Shown here piece by piece: positions 51,014-59,668 of a stretch of DNA of 64,000 nt; the stretch's first letter is position 1; each line of letters opens with the position of its first letter. Source of the stretch: Thermoanaerobaculia bacterium (GTDB lineage Bacteria; Acidobacteriota; Thermoanaerobaculia; Multivoradales; JAIOJS01); assembly GCA_030429235.1 (NCBI GenBank), contig JAUIDB010000004.1:124001-188000 (forward strand), written 5' to 3'. The position numbers and the translations under genes were made by a program. The notes under the pieces are model-generated. The model was given only the letters and a program-made list of their open reading frames with translations. It had not been told where the DNA came from and did not search any database.

Positions 51014-52227
51014 TCTTCTTGGAGAACTTCCGCATCGCCTTCGCGGCGCTGCGCGCCAACCTGATGCGCTCGATCCTCACCACCCTCGGGATTATCTGTG
51101 GTGTCGCCGCCGTGATCGCGGTGGTCTCGGTGGTGCAGGGCCTCCAGTACATGATCACCAGCCAGTTGCAGGGGGTGGGGTCGACCTTCATCATCGTGCA
51201 GGCACGACAGAACTTCTCGCAGCCGGGGATGGTCACCAAGCAGGTGAAACTGACCTGGGAGGACGGTCAGGCGATCCAGCAGCACGTGCGCAACGTCGCC
51301 ATGATCACGCCGCAGGTGATCGGGATCCAGGAGATCAAACACGGCGATCGCCAGCACCGCACCTACCTCTTCGGCGTCAACAGCGATTGGCCCGACGTCA
51401 ACGACTTCGCGGTCGAGCACGGTCGTTTCTTCACGCAGCTGGACCTCGATCGCCGCAACAAGGTGGCGGTGGTGGGCACCACGGTGATCGAAGAGCTCGA
51501 TCTCGAAGAACCGATCGGGAGCGAGATCTACGTCGGCAAGACCCCGGTGACGATCGTGGGGGTCATGGAAGAGAAGGGACGCTCGCTGGGATTCGACAGC
51601 GACGACCTGGTGTTCATCCCCTTCGAGACCGCCCTCGGGGTGTTCGGTCGGCGGGCCGGGGACCAGGTCGAGTTGCGACTCCAGGCCACCGACGGGGAAT
51701 CCGTCGATCAGGTCAAGGACGACATCACCCGCCTCCTGCGGGACCGCCACCGACTGGAGGAGGAGGCGCCTGACGATTTCAACGTCTTGGTGCAGGACGA
51801 ACTTCTCGACGTCTACACCCAGATCCTCGGCATGGTCACCGCGGTGATCGGAGCCGTGGTCGGGATCGCCCTGCTGGTGGGGGGTATCGGCATCATGAAC
51901 ATCATGCTGGTATCGGTGACCGAGCGCACGCGGGAGATCGGAATCCGCAAATCGGTGGGGGCCCGGCGTACCGACATCCTGGTCCAGTTCCTCATCGAAG
52001 CGGTGGCTCTGTCCTTGGTCGGTGGCGTGATCGGGCTGCTGCTCGGCTGGGGCTTCGGCGCCCTGGTCACGGCGCTGATTCCGTTCGATTTTCCCCCGGC
52101 CTACGTGCCCCTCTGGGCGATCGGCCTCTCCTTCGGGTTCTGTACCCTGGTGGGAGTGGGCTTCGGCATCTACCCGGCCAGCAAGGCCGCGGCCCTCGAC
52201 CCGATCGAGGCGCTACGTTACGAGTAG
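51010..52227 (+). CDS. MacB-type ABC permease
   Basis: A 405-residue FtsX/MacB permease. The first helix is at about 18-42 ([20 protein letters not shown]), a MacB-type periplasmic domain spans about 45-265, and three C-terminal helices follow ([58 protein letters not shown]). [18 protein letters not shown] and [18 protein letters not shown] are family hallmarks. Cargo unknown; MacB relatives export macrolides, peptides or lipoproteins. Confidence 0.94.
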   Translation: MIFLENFRIAFAALRANLMRSILTTLGIICGVAAVIAVVSVVQGLQYMITSQLQGVGSTFIIVQARQNFSQPGMVTKQVKLTWEDGQAIQQHVRNVAMITPQVIGIQEIKHGDRQHRTYLFGVNSDWPDVNDFAVEHGRFFTQLDLDRRNKVAVVGTTVIEELDLEEPIGSEIYVGKTPVTIVGVMEEKGRSLGFDSDDLVFIPFETALGVFGRRAGDQVELRLQATDGESVDQVKDDITRLLRDRHRLEEEAPDDFNVLVQDELLDVYTQILGMVTAVIGAVVGIALLVGGIGIMNIMLVSVTERTREIGIRKSVGARRTDILVQFLIEAVALSLVGGVIGLLLGWGFGALVTALIPFDFPPAYVPLWAIGLSFGFCTLVGVGFGIYPASKAAALDPIEALRYE

Positions 52228-52267
52228 GCTCCGACTCGGGGGGAGCGCCCCCCGGGGTCGGCGTGGT

Positions 52268-53095
52268 CTAGTCGCGGTAGGCCTCGGGACGGCGATCCCG
52301 CCAGAAGAGTCGCCGAGCCGTCGAGGTGGCGGCCGCCTGCAGGTCGATGTCGACCAGCAGGAGGTCGTCGACCCCGGCCGCTCCCCGCGCCAGGACGACT
52401 CCCTCGGGGTCGGTGACGAAGGACTCACCCGCGAAGTCGATCTCGGGGCCTTCGCGACCCACGCGGTTGCAGAGCGCGGCGAAGTATCCGTTCTGGAAGG
52501 CGTGGGTGCGCACCTCGGCCTCGAACAGACCCTCCGGCCACTCGCCGCGGGTTCCGGCCTGAGGGATCACCACCAGCTCGGCCCCCTGCACACCGAGCGA
52601 CCGCATCGCTTCGGGGTAGTGGCGGTCGTAGCAGATCGCCACTCCGACCCGACCCACCGCCGTGTCGTAGACCGGCCAACCCAGGTCGCCCGGGGTGTAG
52701 TAGTCCTGCTCCCAGAATCCGGGGAAGTGGGCCACGTGGACCATCCGACTGCGGCCCAATAGCCGGCCGTCGGCGTCGATCACCGGGGAGGTGTCGTAGC
52801 ACTGGCCCCCGTCACCCAACTCGTACAGGTTGAGGACCACGACCATCCCGAGCTCGGCCGCCAGTTCCGCGAACGGATCGGTCAGCGGACCGGGAATCGG
52901 ACTCGCGAGTTCGCGCGGTGGCGCCGAACAGCGCTCACAGGGGAAGAACCGATCGAACGCGAGTTCGGGGAAGGCGATCAGCTGTGCCCCCTCGTCCGCG
53001 GCCCGCCGCATCGTCTCCAGACCCTGCTGGAGGTTGGTGGCGCGGTCGGGGGTGGCCGAGACCTGGGCCAGCGCGAGACGAACGGGACGTTTCAT
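52268..53095 (-). CDS. Nitrilase-superfamily protein lacking the canonical catalytic lysine
   Basis: A 275-residue C-N hydrolase fold related to N-carbamoylputrescine amidase. The catalytic Glu (LIAFPELAFD) and Cys (VGVAICYDRHYPEAM) are present. The motif that is YRKMHI in amidases reads SRMVHV, placing Met at the catalytic Lys position, while the following FPGFWEQDYYTPGD aligns well. It may be an inactive relative or a subfamily using another residue. Start ATG 53095 overlaps the upstream TauE-like stop (ATGA). Confidence 0.83.
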   Translation of the reverse strand: MKRPVRLALAQVSATPDRATNLQQGLETMRRAADEGAQLIAFPELAFDRFFPCERCSAPPRELASPIPGPLTDPFAELAAELGMVVVLNLYELGDGGQCYDTSPVIDADGRLLGRSRMVHVAHFPGFWEQDYYTPGDLGWPVYDTAVGRVGVAICYDRHYPEAMRSLGVQGAELVVIPQAGTRGEWPEGLFEAEVRTHAFQNGYFAALCNRVGREGPEIDFAGESFVTDPEGVVLARGAAGVDDLLLVDIDLQAAATSTARRLFWRDRRPEAYRD

Positions 53096-53925
53096 TCGTC
53101 CGATCGTAGCGCAGCCGTCTCCGCCGTGGCGGTCACCGGAGGTGCGGGCTCGGTCCCCGACAGCTCGCTGAGGTTGCGCCCCAGGATAGCGACGCCGATC
53201 ACGACGAGAAAGAGGGCGAAGACCCGCCGCAGCTTGGCCGCCGGCACCCGCTTGCCGATCTTGCGGCCCACCAGGCTCCCGACCACACCCAGGGCCGTGA
53301 AGGCGAGAAGGACCGACCAATCGACCGCCAGATCGAGATCGCCAAGGACCTCGAGGTACTTGACGAACCCGGTGGCCGACTTGAGCGCGATGATCATCAG
53401 ACTGGTGCCGATGGCCAGGTGCATCGGTAGCCCTCCCAAGAGCACCAGCGCGGGGACGATCAGGAATCCTCCGCCCACCCCGACGAAGCCGGTGAGCACG
53501 CCGACGGCGAGCCCTTCGAGTCCAATCTTCAGTCGGGACCGCCGGGGTGGCTCCACGGGCACTTCCCTCGCGGTCTGCGGGCCGCGTAGCATCAGACCGG
53601 CCGCCAGCAGCATGACGATGGCGAAGACGATCAACTGCACCTCGCCCGATACCGGCTTCGAGATCCAGGCCCCCACCCAGGTTCCAGCCATGCCTGGCAC
53701 CCCGAAGTAGAGGACCGAACGCCAGTGCACGGTGCGACGGTAGGCGAACACCAGCCCGCCGGAGAGGGCCACGGCGCCGACGATGAACAGCGATCCCGCG
53801 ATCGCCACCTTCTCGTCCTGGCCGAGGAGATAGACCAGTACCGGGACCGTCAGAATCGAGCCCCCCGAACCGAGCAATCCGAGGCTGAGACCGACGCAGA
53901 GCGCGCCTAACCAGGCGAGAAGCAT
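53092..53925 (-). CDS. TauE/SafE-family sulfite/sulfonate exporter-like membrane protein
   Basis: A 277-residue protein with about eight membrane helices in two halves. Each half opens with the family motif (GLSLGLLGSGGSILTVPVLV and VGVLTGFVGVGGGFLIVPAL). The family exports small anions such as sulfite or sulfoacetate. ATG 53925 has GGAG at suitable spacing and avoids a non-hydrophobic extension. It is coupled to the nitrilase-like gene, which may suggest a shared organic-nitrogen or sulfur substrate. Confidence 0.87.
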   Translation of the reverse strand: MLLAWLGALCVGLSLGLLGSGGSILTVPVLVYLLGQDEKVAIAGSLFIVGAVALSGGLVFAYRRTVHWRSVLYFGVPGMAGTWVGAWISKPVSGEVQLIVFAIVMLLAAGLMLRGPQTAREVPVEPPRRSRLKIGLEGLAVGVLTGFVGVGGGFLIVPALVLLGGLPMHLAIGTSLMIIALKSATGFVKYLEVLGDLDLAVDWSVLLAFTALGVVGSLVGRKIGKRVPAAKLRRVFALFLVVIGVAILGRNLSELSGTEPAPPVTATAETAALRSDE

Positions 53926-54062
53926 GAGGAGACTCCAAACGGGAAGGGGGTGGCAGGTCGTGCCGAGCGGCCAGAGGGGCGAGCACCCCGAGCCCGGGCG
54001 AAGGGGATTGTAGAGTAGTCCAGCACTCGATCCCAAACCGCCTCCCTCCTCGAGACGATCCC

Positions 54063-54725
54063 GTGCCCCACGACTCCACCTCCACCGACCCTGCGCCGAC
54101 GTTCCACCCCAGGGGAGCGGAGACCCAGGAGACGACGCGACCTTCGGCCGATTGGTCCAGTGCGCTCCCCGTCGGCCTGGGACTGCTCCTGCTCACCCTG
54201 GCCCTGGCCGCGAGTTGGACGACGCTCTTGCCGTCATCGACCCCCTACGCTCGGCCCTCGACGAACTCCAGCGAGCCCCCCCGCGACTTAGCCCATCGCG
54301 ACCTGCTCCTTCCGGTCGAGGGTGTCACGGCCGAGGATCTCGACGACTCGTTCACCGACGCCCGTAGCGGCGGCCGCACCCACGAAGCACTCGACATCAT
54401 GGCCGCACGCGGTACCCCCGTCCTGGCCGTCGAGGACGGTTCCATCACCCGCCTCCACGTCGGCGAACGCGGCGGAATCGCCGTCTACCAACTGGGTCCG
54501 GAACAGCGCTACATCTACTACTACGCACACCTCAACGGCTACAGCCCCGGCCTCGAGGCCGGCCAGTCCGTCGCACGAGGCCAGGTCCTCGGCTACGTCG
54601 GCAGCACCGGCAACGCCCCCGACGACGCCCCCCACCTCCACTTCGCCATCTACCGAATCGACCACGCCGACCGCTGGTGGGACGGAGACCCCGTCAACCC
54701 CTTCCCCCTCTGGGCCGGTCCCTAG
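54063..54725 (+). CDS. Membrane-anchored M23 (LytM-type) peptidase
   Basis: A 220-residue protein with GTG start. One membrane helix lies at about 37-54 (VGLGLLLLTLALAASW). The M23 domain has GGRTHEALDIMAARG (His and Asp ligands), YYYAHLNGY and PHLHFAIYRI (HxH). All zinc ligands are present. Unlike the left-edge peptidase it is short and monocistronic. It ends 65 bases before the tRNA-Leu(CAA) repeat array. Confidence 0.9.
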   Translation: MPHDSTSTDPAPTFHPRGAETQETTRPSADWSSALPVGLGLLLLTLALAASWTTLLPSSTPYARPSTNSSEPPRDLAHRDLLLPVEGVTAEDLDDSFTDARSGGRTHEALDIMAARGTPVLAVEDGSITRLHVGERGGIAVYQLGPEQRYIYYYAHLNGYSPGLEAGQSVARGQVLGYVGSTGNAPDDAPHLHFAIYRIDHADRWWDGDPVNPFPLWAGP

Positions 54726-54789
54726 CCGGCGCCAGCCACCCAGAAGTCGAGGGCACTTGGAACACCGGCCGGCTCCGTCTGCGACGCTC

Positions 54790-55092
54790 CACTCAGCGAG
54801 CAGGTTGGTGGGGCAAGGGGAGTCGCTCCGAGCAGTCCTCCCTAGGAAGGGGTGCGAGTACCGGCCTCCCACCTCCGTCACAAGGCGCCCCACTCAGCGA
54901 GCCGGTCGGTGGGGCAGGGGGAGTCGCTCCGAGCAGTCCTTCCGAAGGAAGGAGTGCGACCGCCGACTCCCACCTCCGTCTCTAAGCGCGCCACTCAGCG
55001 AGCCGGTCGGTGGGGCAAGAGGGAGTCGCTCCGAGCAGTCCTTCCGAAGGAAGGAGTGCGACCGCCGACTCCCACCTCCGTCCCCAAACGCC
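54790..55092 (-). repeat. Tandem array of three 101-102-bp units carrying antisense tRNA-Leu(CAA) 3' sequence
   Basis: Units start (plus strand) at 54790, 54891 and 54992. Relative to the minus-strand tRNA-Leu they lie 3' of it, and each carries an antisense copy of its T-arm/acceptor: exact 15-base copies at 55066-55080 and 54964-54978, a 12-base match at 54866-54877. Each unit also has the hairpin GTCCTTCC-GAA-GGAAGGA (diverged in the distal unit). Sequence differs from the array at 24322, but the design is the same. Confidence 0.92.
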
Positions 55093-55107
55093 CGCACAGC
55101 GGGCGAT

Positions 55108-55193
55108 TGGTGCCGGAGGTGGGAGTCGAACCCACACACCCTAACGGGCGGCGGATTTTGAATCCGCTGCGTCTGCCATTCCGCCACTCCGGC
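55108..55193 (-). tRNA. tRNA-Leu(CAA)
   Basis: A class II tRNA, 86 nt. Acceptor GCCGGAG pairs with CTCCGGC, the anticodon loop is TTCAAAA with anticodon CAA, T-loop GGTTCGACTCC, CCA encoded. Followed on its own strand by the antisense-bearing repeat array. Confidence 0.97.
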
Positions 55194-55206
55194 CGTGAGG
55201 CTGAGG

Positions 55207-55235
55207 ATCGTAGGTCCACGCCGAGGTCGTGTCAA
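55207..55235 (-). promoter_or_regulatory. Sigma-70-type promoter of tRNA-Leu(CAA)
   Basis: On the minus strand TTGACA (55235-55230), a 17-bp spacer and TACGAT (55212-55207), 13 bases before the tRNA 5' end. Strong match to consensus. Confidence 0.85.
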
Positions 55236-55300
55236 CTGGGCCACGCCGCAACGAGGCCCAGAAGGGGCAGGAAACCAGGCCAAACCGATCGTCCCTGGCC

Positions 55301-55330
55301 TTGACAAAACACCGCCACATGGTGTATAAC
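55301..55330 (+). promoter_or_regulatory. Sigma-70-type promoter of carD
   Basis: TTGACA (55301-55306), 18-bp spacer, TATAAC (55325-55330). It implies a 5' leader of about 165 bases before carD, in which I see no known riboswitch. It is back-to-back with the tRNA-Leu(CAA) promoter. Confidence 0.8.
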
Positions 55331-55502
55331 ATGGTCGATAAGGCGAGAGGGCTCAGGGACTTAGCCGGATCCTGACGAAGCCCGACCCAGCGCCACCACA
55401 ACCAACCCGCTGCGAGCGAGGGCCGATTCCGTGCACTAGCCCGAGCCGAGCGGGTTTGTCGTCCGTACCGGCCGCCGCCGGTCGACGCCACATCAGGAAG
55501 GA

Positions 55503-56033
55503 ATGTTCAGCGTGGAATACAAAGTAGGCCAGAAGGTCGTTTACCCGTACTACGGTGTCACCAAGGTAGAGAAGATCGAGGTCGCTCGCTTCGATGGCAT
55601 CGAGGAGAAGTGCTATCACCTGCGCCTTCTGACCAACGACGTCCAGATCACCGTCCCCGTCGTCAACCAGGACCTCGTCGGTCTGCGACCGCTGTGCGAC
55701 AAGAAGGAGATCAAGGAGCTGTTCGTCGTCCTCGAGGATGGCAACATCGATACCTACAAGGACTGGAAGGGCCGCTACAAGCAGAACCTGGACAAGATGC
55801 GCACCGGGCAGCTGATCGAGGTAGCAGAGGTCCTGAAGAACCTGCGCCTGGTCAGCGAGCGCAAGAGCCTCTCCTTCCGCGAGAAGAAGATGTTCGAGAA
55901 CGCCAAACACTTCATCGTCAGCGAAGTCGCTCACGTCAAGAGCATCACCGAGGAGAGTTCGATCAAGCAGGTCGACAGCGCTCTCGAGTCGAGCCTGGCC
56001 AAGCGCCAGAAGCAGCGCGCCACGGCCAGCTAA
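55503..56033 (+). CDS. CarD/CdnL-type RNA-polymerase-binding transcription factor
   Basis: A 176-residue protein. The N-terminal Tudor-like RNAP-interacting domain (YKVGQKVVYPYYGVTKVEKI) is followed by helical DNA-contacting regions (KMRTGQLIEVAEVLKNLRLV, SLSFREKKMFENAKHFIVSE). CarD/CdnL proteins bind the RNAP beta subunit and stabilise open complexes at housekeeping promoters. AGGAAGG lies almost against ATG 55503, so GTG 55512, ten bases from that site, may be the true start. A strong promoter precedes it and an 11-bp hairpin follows. Confidence 0.92.
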   Translation: MFSVEYKVGQKVVYPYYGVTKVEKIEVARFDGIEEKCYHLRLLTNDVQITVPVVNQDLVGLRPLCDKKEIKELFVVLEDGNIDTYKDWKGRYKQNLDKMRTGQLIEVAEVLKNLRLVSERKSLSFREKKMFENAKHFIVSEVAHVKSITEESSIKQVDSALESSLAKRQKQRATAS

Positions 56034-56035
56034 GC

Positions 56036-56082
56036 GACGCACGGCCCTTCGCACGGCGCGGCGCTCGGCGTGGCCGTGCGTC
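56036..56082 (+). terminator. Hairpin downstream of carD
   Basis: GACGCACGGCC (56036-56046) and GGCCGTGCGTC (56072-56082) form a perfect 11-bp stem, with the loop itself GC-rich. It starts three bases after the stop. There is no U tract, so termination is inferred from position and stability. Confidence 0.55.
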
Positions 56083-56221
56083 CGCAGAGAACTCCACGCT
56101 CTCACCGGGCTCCACGACACCTTGACGGCCTCCGCCACAATCGGTAGGAATCCACCCTCGGGGGACGATCCGCCGGATGGCCCCTTCCGATAGCAAATCA
56201 CGACCGCGGCAAGGAAAGCAG

Positions 56222-56845
56222 ATGACTCGCGAAAACACGCTCTACCTCGTGATCGGAGTACTCTCCGGTTTCATTTCCGGATACCTCATGCACGAAACCA
56301 TGGCCGCTCGGCAGCCCGCTCGTCACGTTGCCAATCAGGCGGTAGCGGCTCCGAATCCGGCCCCGACGGCGACGCCGGGAGCCAATCCTCAGGGCGGTCC
56401 GGCGATGGAGGAGATCCTGCGTCTGCGCGATCACGTCGCGGCCAACCCCGACGATGCTGACTCGGTGCTGCTCCTGGCCAATCTCAACTACGACATCCGC
56501 CGTTGGGATCGTGCGGGCGAACTGTACGAACAGTATCTGGGCCTGGTACCCGACAGCCCCGACGTCCTGACCGACCTCGGCGTCACCCTGCGCGAGCGTG
56601 GGCAGTTCGGGGAGGCGTTGGCCAAGTTCCAGCAGGCTCAGACCCTGTCGGCCGGGCACTGGCAGTCGGTCTACAACGAAGTGGTGGTGCACGCCTTCGA
56701 TCTGCAGGACTACGCGGCCGCCGACGAAGCTCTCGGGCGCCTGCGAACCCTCCAGCCTGCAAACCCAGAGATCGAGCGCCTGGCCCAGGAAGTGGCCCGC
56801 CGCCAAAGCGCCGCCCAGAACGATCCCGCCGCCTCAGCCTCCTGA
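56222..56845 (+). CDS. Membrane-anchored TPR protein
   Basis: A 207-residue protein with AAGGAA before ATG 56222. An N-terminal membrane helix (TLYLVIGVLSGFISGYLM) is followed by an Ala/Pro-rich linker and three or four TPRs (about 75-195: NPDDADSVLLLANLNYDIRR, GQFGEALAKFQQAQTLSAGH). The arrangement resembles CcmI/CcmH-type or generic scaffold proteins. Partners unknown. Confidence 0.82.
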   Translation: MTRENTLYLVIGVLSGFISGYLMHETMAARQPARHVANQAVAAPNPAPTATPGANPQGGPAMEEILRLRDHVAANPDDADSVLLLANLNYDIRRWDRAGELYEQYLGLVPDSPDVLTDLGVTLRERGQFGEALAKFQQAQTLSAGHWQSVYNEVVVHAFDLQDYAAADEALGRLRTLQPANPEIERLAQEVARRQSAAQNDPAASAS

Positions 56846-56916
56846 CTCCCGGCAGTGGGCCGACGCTTGGCGGCGCTCGTGACGGTCCTCCGCGGGTAGA
56901 GTAGTCACGCGGCCCG

Positions 56917-57168
56917 ATGACCAAGTTCCTACTCCTCAGTTTCGTCGCCCTGCTGATCTACTGGCGGGTTCGGCGAGCCGTCCTCTACTTTCGCGCCACG
57001 GCGGAACGATTGCGCGAGGCCGCAGAGCGCCCCGCGGCCCAGAGCCCCCTGCCCACGATCGACCTGGTCACCTGTAGTTCCTGTGGCGAGTCGGTGCCCC
57101 GACAGCGGGCTTTCCTCGAGGGTGGCGGGCCCCTCTGTGACCGCTGCCACGCCGCGGAGCGTTCGTGA
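56917..57168 (+). CDS. Small membrane protein with a C-terminal zinc ribbon
   Basis: An 83-residue protein. One membrane helix near the N-terminus (FLLLSFVALLIYWRV), a basic helix, then CSSCGESVPRQRAFLEGG and CDRC, a two-CxxC zinc ribbon like that of PP0621-type small proteins. Its stop overlaps the priA start (GTGA). Function unknown; the Cys spacing supports a real gene. Confidence 0.72.
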   Translation: MTKFLLLSFVALLIYWRVRRAVLYFRATAERLREAAERPAAQSPLPTIDLVTCSSCGESVPRQRAFLEGGGPLCDRCHAAERS

Positions 57169-59597
57169 AGCCGCAGTGGTTCCAGGTCGGCGTCCCCCTA
57201 CCGATCGACGAACCACTGACCTACGCCGCCCCGGTGCAGGGGGCCGCTCACCTCGCACCGGGCATGCGGGTGCGGGTTCAGGTGGGACGCCGCCGTGTCG
57301 TCGGCATCGTCACCGAGATCCTCGAGGTGGCGCCGACCGGCTTCGAGGCCAAACCGATCCTCGAGGTCCTCGACCAGGAACCGGTGGTGCCACCGGACCT
57401 GCTCCGCCTCGCCCGGTTTGCGGCCGAGTACTACCTGACTCCGATCGGTCCGGTGCTCAAGAGCATGCTGCCGTCGCGCCTGGAGCCCTGGGGCGACCGC
57501 CGGATCCAGCTCACCGATCGGGGAGCCATGGCGCTTCCACGCTCGGAATCGCAACGGCGCGTGCTCGAGCGACTGCGCGAGGAGGGCAGAATTCGCCTCA
57601 GCGCCCTGCGCGACGAGCTGCAGCTCACGGACCTCGGCCCGACCCTCGACGGCATGGTCGAGGCGGGCTGGCTGCGACTGCTGTCGGCCGACACCCGCCG
57701 CGGCGCGCGCTATCGCACCGCCGTGGAGCTCGGGCCGGGTTCCCTGGAGACCCTCCTGGAACGCGCGGGGCGCTCCAAACCGGGCCGCGCGGTCGTCGAG
57801 TTCCTGGCCCAGGAGCGACGGCCCGCAACCCTCGACGAGGTCTGCCTGGCGGTGGGTTGCACCAAGGCGGTGCCCAATCGGCTGATCAAACTCGGCATCC
57901 TGCGACGCTTCACGGAGATCGCGCGACTCGACCTCGAGGATCACCGCATCCGGCCCCAGACACTACCGGCGGGCCGCCGTCTGACCCTTCGTCCGGACCA
58001 GGCCCAGGCCCTGGCGGCAATCACTCCGGCGCTGCAGGCCCGAGAGTACCGGCCCTTCCTGCTAGCCGGCATGACGGGCTCCGGCAAGACCGAGGTCTAC
58101 CTCCGCGCGGCGGAGGCGACGCTCCAGGCGGGGCGGAGTGCTCTGCTCCTGGTGCCCGAGATCGCCCTGGTTCCCGCCTTGGCGGCGGCGGCCGGCGAGC
58201 GATTCGGCGAGAACCTTGCCGTGCTCCATTCCGGCCTGGGGCCCAGTGAGCGGCGCCAGGAGTGGGAGCGGGTCCGCGCCGGCGCGGCCCGTATCGTGAT
58301 CGGAGCTCGCTCGGCGCTGTTCGCGCCCGTGGTCGATCTGGGGCTGATCGTGGTCGACGAGGAGCAGGACAGCTCCTACAAGCAGGACACGGCTCCCCGA
58401 TACCACGGGCGGGACCTGGCCCTGGTGCGGGCCGCGCAGGCTTCGGCGGTAGCCCTGCTGGCCTCGGCCACTCCCAGCCTGGAGAGCCGGCTCAACGTCG
58501 AGCTCGGCAAGCTCGAACTGCTCCAACTGACCCACCGCGCCGGACAGGGCCGACTGCCCGACGGCATTCTGGTCGACCTTCGGCACGAGGTGGCGGCCCG
58601 CCAACCCGGCGACGTGGTCTTCTCGGCCCTCCTGGTCGAGGAGATCGAGCGGTCGCTAGCGGAGGGGGAGCAGATCATCCTGCTGCGCAACCGCCGAGGG
58701 TACGCACCGACCTTGCTCTGCCGGGCTTGCGGCGAAGACCATCGCTGCGAGAGCTGTGGTCTCCCCAGGACGCTCCACCGTCGTGAGGGCGCGCTGATCT
58801 GCCACTACTGTGGATCGCGCCGTGCCGTTCCCATCCGCTGCGCCAGCTGCCGGGAGGAGGACACCCTCGAAGCGATCGGAGCTGGCACCCAGCGAGTGGA
58901 GGAGCGCTTCCGGGAGATGTTCCCCGACGTGCCGGTGGCAGTACTCGACCGCGACGCCGTGCAGCGTCGGGGCGGCGTGACCCACGTGCTCGAGCGCTTC
59001 GGGCGGGGAGAGGACCGCGTGCTGATCGGGACCCAGATGGTGTCGAAGGGCCACCACTTTCCGGACGTCGGGCTGGCGGCGGTGCTCTCCGCCGACAGCT
59101 ACCTCGGGTTTCCCGACTTCCGGGCCGTCGAACGCACCTACAACCTGCTGACGCAGCTGGCGGGACGGGCCGGTCGGGGAGAACGACCGGGCCGGGTCGT
59201 GATCCAGACCTACCATCCGGACCACTACGCCATCCGGGCCGCCCTCGGCCACCACGACCGAGCCTTCGCCGACGAAGAGCTGCGCTTCCGGCGAATCTTC
59301 CAGTACCCACCGTACTCCCGTCTGGTGCTATTCCTGGTCCGAGACGCCAACCAGCAGCGCGGCTGGCAGCGCATTCAAGACCTGGCGCGCCGGGCCGCCG
59401 CCCACCCGGACGCGACCGACATTCGGATCCTCGGTCCCGCGGCCGCTCCCCTGGAGCGACTCAAGGGACAGTGGCGATTCCAGCTTCTGCTTCGCGGTCC
59501 CTCGGGGACCCGGCTGCGGCGGGTAGCCGACGACCTACGGCGCGACGAGAGGAGCCGCGACCTGGTCCTCGATGTCGATCCGCTCGACCTGATGTAG
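57165..59597 (+). CDS. priA: Primosomal protein N' (replication-restart helicase)
   Basis: An 810-residue superfamily 2 helicase that reloads DnaB at stalled forks. The N-terminal 3'-DNA-end-binding domain (ARFAAEYYLTPIGPVLKSML) precedes the motor: AGMTGSGKTEVYLRAAEATL (Walker A), LIVVDEEQDSSYKQD (motif II). The zinc cluster CRACGEDHRCESCGLP and CHYCGSRRAVPIRCASC holds eight Cys. LIGTQMVSKGHHFPDV and LAGRAGRGERPGRVVIQTY follow. GTG start overlaps the previous stop. Confidence 0.96.
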   Translation: MKPQWFQVGVPLPIDEPLTYAAPVQGAAHLAPGMRVRVQVGRRRVVGIVTEILEVAPTGFEAKPILEVLDQEPVVPPDLLRLARFAAEYYLTPIGPVLKSMLPSRLEPWGDRRIQLTDRGAMALPRSESQRRVLERLREEGRIRLSALRDELQLTDLGPTLDGMVEAGWLRLLSADTRRGARYRTAVELGPGSLETLLERAGRSKPGRAVVEFLAQERRPATLDEVCLAVGCTKAVPNRLIKLGILRRFTEIARLDLEDHRIRPQTLPAGRRLTLRPDQAQALAAITPALQAREYRPFLLAGMTGSGKTEVYLRAAEATLQAGRSALLLVPEIALVPALAAAAGERFGENLAVLHSGLGPSERRQEWERVRAGAARIVIGARSALFAPVVDLGLIVVDEEQDSSYKQDTAPRYHGRDLALVRAAQASAVALLASATPSLESRLNVELGKLELLQLTHRAGQGRLPDGILVDLRHEVAARQPGDVVFSALLVEEIERSLAEGEQIILLRNRRGYAPTLLCRACGEDHRCESCGLPRTLHRREGALICHYCGSRRAVPIRCASCREEDTLEAIGAGTQRVEERFREMFPDVPVAVLDRDAVQRRGGVTHVLERFGRGEDRVLIGTQMVSKGHHFPDVGLAAVLSADSYLGFPDFRAVERTYNLLTQLAGRAGRGERPGRVVIQTYHPDHYAIRAALGHHDRAFADEELRFRRIFQYPPYSRLVLFLVRDANQQRGWQRIQDLARRAAAHPDATDIRILGPAAAPLERLKGQWRFQLLLRGPSGTRLRRVADDLRRDERSRDLVLDVDPLDLM

Positions 59598-59668
59598 CTA
59601 GAGGTTTCGGGGCCTCGTGGCATACGTCGTGCATTGACGAACGGCGCCACAGTTGCTAGTTTCCCCGG

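Noticed and set aside
57083-58249. 388-residue frame overlapping priA in another frame
   Set aside because: Composition is Arg/Gly/Pro-rich shadow sequence; priA has all helicase and zinc motifs.
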